A DNA stretch of 64,000 bases from Candidatus Krumholzibacteriota bacterium (GTDB lineage: Bacteria > Krumholzibacteriota > Krumholzibacteriia > JAJRXK01): positions 62,001 through 126,000 of the forward strand of contig JAJDAC010000002.1 of NCBI GenBank assembly GCA_029262065.1. Reading direction: 5' to 3'. Positions 61,910 to 64,000 of this stretch are shown here, piece by piece. How positions within the stretch are numbered: the stretch's first letter is position 1; every line of letters begins with the position of its first letter. The position numbers were made by a program, and so were the translations under genes. Under the pieces are notes generated by a model. It did no database searches. It was given only the letters and a program-made list of their open reading frames with translations, and had not been told where the DNA came from.

Positions 61910-62530
61910 ATGAAAACTGCCATACTTGGCCACGCCGCCGTGGCCCTCACCGCCGTGGCCCTCGCTACGACTGGCTGCAATGTTACCGAACCTGACAATG
62001 CAGCAACACCGACGGTTACGTCGGAACAACGAATAGACACCCTGCAGGAGCTCGAAGAGTTCGCGCTTCGCAGTGGCCCCAGTGCGGTTTCCCAGCTACT
62101 CGTGGTGGAAATGACCGCGAGGACCTGCGCTGCCCTGAACGGGGGCGGGTTCGTCAACACCATCGTAGGCAACGATGGAGCACTCCAGGCCTCCTGGACC
62201 GACGAGAATCTCCTGCGAATGTGGTCGTTGAAGTGCTGGAATGGAAGCCCGATGTTTCCCGGCGGCGAAGAGCTGCCCATCTGCGGATTCGACCTGGCCA
62301 TGCCCCGCCCAATCGAGTGCCTCCAGATGATCGAGGCGGCCGTGACTGTTCTGCGGGGAATGCATAGCATCGACGGGTACACGTTCTTGTACCAGAACGT
62401 GAGTGCCATCGATCAGAACGAAGAGTTCGAAGTCTGGTTTGCCGATCCCGAAGGTCGCGTCATGTATTGGCGCTGGATCCAATCCGGGGCCGTCGACGTA
62501 CCCAACACTGGCGTTCCAGCCGCTGGCTAG
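61910..62530 (+). CDS. Lipoprotein of unknown function
   Basis: 206 residues. A lipobox ends A-T-T-G-C at Cys23. The mature part has several cysteines (T-C-A-A-L, K-C-W-N-G, I-C-G-F, E-C-L-Q-M) that may form disulfides, and a conserved-looking W-F-A-D-P-E-G-R-V-M-Y-W-R-W. No family recognised. AGGGAG precedes the ATG at about 9 nt. Divergent from the JmjC-like gene. Its TAG stop lies in CTAG, which is also the stop of the convergent DUF1579 gene. Confidence 0.75.
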   Translation: MKTAILGHAAVALTAVALATTGCNVTEPDNAATPTVTSEQRIDTLQELEEFALRSGPSAVSQLLVVEMTARTCAALNGGGFVNTIVGNDGALQASWTDENLLRMWSLKCWNGSPMFPGGEELPICGFDLAMPRPIECLQMIEAAVTVLRGMHSIDGYTFLYQNVSAIDQNEEFEVWFADPEGRVMYWRWIQSGAVDVPNTGVPAAG

Positions 62531-63123
62531 GAACCAGCGCGGGTGGCGATCACCTCGGCGACCGTGAATTCGTCACCCGTGCCCAGATAGTCAGTGAACG
62601 TGAACTGGATCCTGTAGGTGTCTGCATCCTGCTTATGGATAACCAGCACGTAATGGTGCACCTCGTCGGTGAGCGGGTCGGTTTCAGACCCCTCGAGCCG
62701 GAGGTCGCCGGTGGCTGCGTCGACCTGACCGCGTGACGCGGTGTACTTGGTGGTCATGGTGTCGAAGCCCACGTGGAAGTACTCCTGCGCCGTACGGTCG
62801 TAGCCCAACATGCCCAGCGAGTGCATGGCCAGTGGACCCTCCCCGCCCTCGGAGTCCAGGCTCAGGTAGCGACCGCCGAGTACCAGCTCGTTTACCGATC
62901 GACCCGACATGTGCAGAGGGTCGGCTCCCGGTGTCATCCATAGGCGCATTTCCTGGTCCCATTCCCCCACCAGGTTCGCCAACCAATCGTGCTCGGGGCC
63001 GGGCACGATCATGTCCATGACTCGACCGAGATCCTCGCCATCGCGTTGGGCGAACGCGGCTTCAAGCGCGCAGCCGCTCAAGGCCAGCATGAGTATGAAA
63101 AATCGCAACGTACGTGAAACCAA
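62527..63123 (-). CDS. DUF1579-family lipoprotein
   Basis: 198 residues. DUF1579 is recognised by H-D-W-L-A-N-L-V-G-E-W-D, then L-G-G-R-Y-L, L-G-M-L-G-Y-D and Y-F-H-V-G-F-D-T. Function of the family is unknown; a lipocalin-like barrel is likely. The N-terminus V-S-R-T-L-R-F-F-I-L-M-L-A-L-S-G-C gives a lipobox at Cys18 if translation starts at TTG 63123. That TTG is preceded by GGGAGG at 6 nt, which decides the start. An open extension further upstream overlaps the terminator of the next gene. Confidence 0.82.
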   Translation of the reverse strand: MVSRTLRFFILMLALSGCALEAAFAQRDGEDLGRVMDMIVPGPEHDWLANLVGEWDQEMRLWMTPGADPLHMSGRSVNELVLGGRYLSLDSEGGEGPLAMHSLGMLGYDRTAQEYFHVGFDTMTTKYTASRGQVDAATGDLRLEGSETDPLTDEVHHYVLVIHKQDADTYRIQFTFTDYLGTGDEFTVAEVIATRAGS

Positions 63124-63172
63124 GGTTTTCCTCCCGCGTCCGTGTCTCGCCAAGCGATCCCCTGTTACAACG

Positions 63173-63203
63173 AAAAAAGGCCCCGCGCGGTTGCGCGAGG
63201 CCT
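63173..63203 (-). terminator. Rho-independent terminator of the small exported protein gene
   Basis: Minus-strand stem AGGCCTCGCGC with GCGCGGGGCCT (one mismatch, GGTT-type loop) followed by T6. It begins 26 nt after the stop of the gene at 63229. Confidence 0.85.
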
Positions 63204-63228
63204 CTTCATTCATCCGACGCCAGGGTAC

Positions 63229-63747
63229 CTAGAAGTTGGCCTTCACAGTTCCAAAGCTGTCGAAACGAGTGCCTACGCTGGCCAGATCCCAGGCCGCGAG
63301 GTCCAACAGATCATTCAGGCAGCCCTCGGGCCAGCCAGTGTTTTCGATGCAGACCGTGAACACACCAGCGCCCAGCGGCACGATGTACTCAAGGAAGAAC
63401 GCATCGTCGTGTCCGGGCACCACACCAAAATTGGTGAGCTGGATGCCAGGATCAGAGAACGTGACAGGGCCCGCCGCGCTGAACGGGGGCAGTCCCACCT
63501 GCTGGCAGAGCATCGCCACGGCGATGGGCTCGGTCACGGTACCAAGAATGTCATTCACATTCACGTTGAGCACGAGCTTACCATTGGCGTCCACGCAGGG
63601 CGCCTGGAAGCCATTCTGCACTTCGTGATTCACGTAGTCAGGAAACAGATTCTCAAACTCGGGCAGGGTCACCACGGGCGATGCCACGGCGGCAGAAGCC
63701 ATGGCGACACTGGCCAACAGAATGCCAACCATGAGCATTCTTTTCAT
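63229..63747 (-). CDS. Small exported protein of unknown function
   Basis: 172 residues with a clear signal peptide (M-K-R-M-L-M-V-G-I-L-L-A-S-V-A-M-A-S-A). The mature part is beta-rich with three or four cysteines (A-P-C-V-D, M-L-C-Q-Q, F-T-V-C-I, E-G-C-L-N) and no lipobox or known motif. AGGAGG precedes ATG 63747 by 9 nt. It has its own consensus promoter, long leader and terminator, so it is a single-gene unit that is likely strongly expressed. Confidence 0.82.
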   Translation of the reverse strand: MKRMLMVGILLASVAMASAAVASPVVTLPEFENLFPDYVNHEVQNGFQAPCVDANGKLVLNVNVNDILGTVTEPIAVAMLCQQVGLPPFSAAGPVTFSDPGIQLTNFGVVPGHDDAFFLEYIVPLGAGVFTVCIENTGWPEGCLNDLLDLAAWDLASVGTRFDSFGTVKANF

Positions 63748-63832
63748 AACGAGAGACCTCCTGGTGCGGTCCAATGGGATTGAAATGCAAGTACGGAGAG
63801 ACGCATCCACTTGAGATCGTGAGAGATTAGCA

Positions 63833-63854
63833 CAGAGCGCGCAAAGACGCTCTG
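63833..63854. other. Hairpin in the leader of the small exported protein gene
   Basis: CAGAGCG and CGCTCTG with an 8-nt loop, within the ~130-nt untranslated leader. It could stabilise the mRNA. Confidence 0.4.
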
Positions 63855-63883
63855 AGCCTGCGGCCCCTCTCGAAGACCTGCGG

Positions 63884-63912
63884 ATCATAAAGGTACTTCC
63901 TAAGGGTGTCAA
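63884..63912 (-). promoter_or_regulatory. Consensus sigma-70 promoter
   Basis: On the minus strand, TTGACA (63912-63907) is followed by a 17-nt spacer and TATGAT (63889-63884). This is a near-perfect housekeeping promoter. It points to the small exported protein gene at 63747. Confidence 0.85.
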
Positions 63913-63926
63913 CTTTTCGAAACCCC

Positions 63927-63998
63927 CTATTGACCGGGCGTTCCGACCAGAGTCACCTCGACCACCGCCAACTGGGGCACCGGTGCCCAGGGATGGGA
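63927..63998 (-). CDS. C-terminal end of an unidentified gene (partial)
   Basis: The minus strand reads ...P-Q-L-A-V-V-E-V-T-L-V-G-T-P-G-Q and stops at TAG. The strand-like composition and high GC3 suggest a real coding end. With only 23 codons no family can be named. Confidence 0.4.
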   Translation of the reverse strand, partial: SHPWAPVPQLAVVEVTLVGTPGQ

Positions 63999-64000
63999 AA

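Noticed and set aside
61844-62029. N-terminal extension of the JmjC-like gene
   Set aside because: It overlaps the divergent lipoprotein gene and adds a Cys/Arg-rich segment. ATG 61843 has a good ribosome site.
1-64000. tRNA, rRNA, CRISPR arrays, prophage or insertion sequences
   Set aside because: No cloverleaf, rRNA core motif, regularly spaced repeat, integrase, transposase or terminal inverted repeat with target duplication was recognised. A covariance-model scan could still find a small RNA.

Overview
The window is a 64 kb piece of a GC-rich bacterial chromosome. About fifty protein genes are packed tightly on both strands, often with 1-8 nt stop/start overlaps. I recognised no rRNA, tRNA, transposase, prophage or CRISPR array. 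Many N-terminal lipoboxes, a tripartite-type RND efflux system and several exported proteins point to a diderm (Gram-negative) cell. Four exported proteins end in a FlgD-Ig-like C-terminal domain of the 'NPFNP ... V-D-RGR-V-L ... G-H---W-G-D--G---A-G-Y' type. That tail is typical of the FCB group and of related uncultivated high-GC lineages such as Eisenbacteria, Krumholzibacteriota and Latescibacteria. This placement is an inference. The suf-type Fe-S assembly operon and a 2-oxoacid:ferredoxin oxidoreductase suggest a metabolism with an anaerobic or microaerobic side.

Layout. 1-1.85 kb: end of an M23 peptidase, a putative-Ig lipoprotein and a histidine-phosphatase lipoprotein. 1.86-9.15 kb (minus): an alkaline-phosphatase-superfamily sulfatase-like enzyme with a YkvA protein, then the 5-oxoprolinase set pxpA-pxpB-pxpC with an Nramp-type transporter and a DUF2891 protein. 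9.65-17.2 kb: class IV aminotransferase, a large lipoprotein of unknown role, a membrane protein fused to a spermidine-synthase domain, and a secreted thioredoxin-like protein. 17.7-28.2 kb: an exported HExxH peptidase diverging from an Rrf2-sufB-C-D-S-U-T operon, followed by a polyphosphate kinase with an added helix-hairpin-helix domain.

28.3-36.3 kb holds the most unusual cassette: sigma factor, membrane Ser/Thr kinase with a DUF4384 outer domain, TPR-CHAT caspase-like protein, and two tandem exported paralogues separated by a duplicated leader repeat. 36.3-39.6 kb: a second, divergent Nramp-like protein, a DUF4332 helix-hairpin-helix protein and a VWA lipoprotein. 39.8-47.0 kb: one RND adaptor and two RND permeases. 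47.4-49.0 kb: ECF sigma factor, anti-sigma factor fused through a membrane segment to a YCII/DGPF-like domain, and an exported VOC (glyoxalase-fold) protein. 49.3-52.6 kb: a 1099-residue exported protein.

52.7-56.9 kb (minus): ferredoxin, 2-oxoacid oxidoreductase alpha, fused beta-gamma, and a P-loop protein of the cyclic-2,3-diphosphoglycerate-synthetase-like family. 57-64 kb: a class I/II aminotransferase, an exported metalloprotease with PA insert coupled to a small protein, a JmjC/cupin-like protein, a lipoprotein, a DUF1579 lipoprotein and a small exported protein with a consensus sigma-70 promoter, then the end of another minus-strand gene.

Two separate regulatory cassettes stand out: sigma/kinase/CHAT, and sigma/anti-sigma-YCII/VOC. 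Both place their effector domains outside the cytoplasmic membrane. These are the best candidates for an undescribed system.
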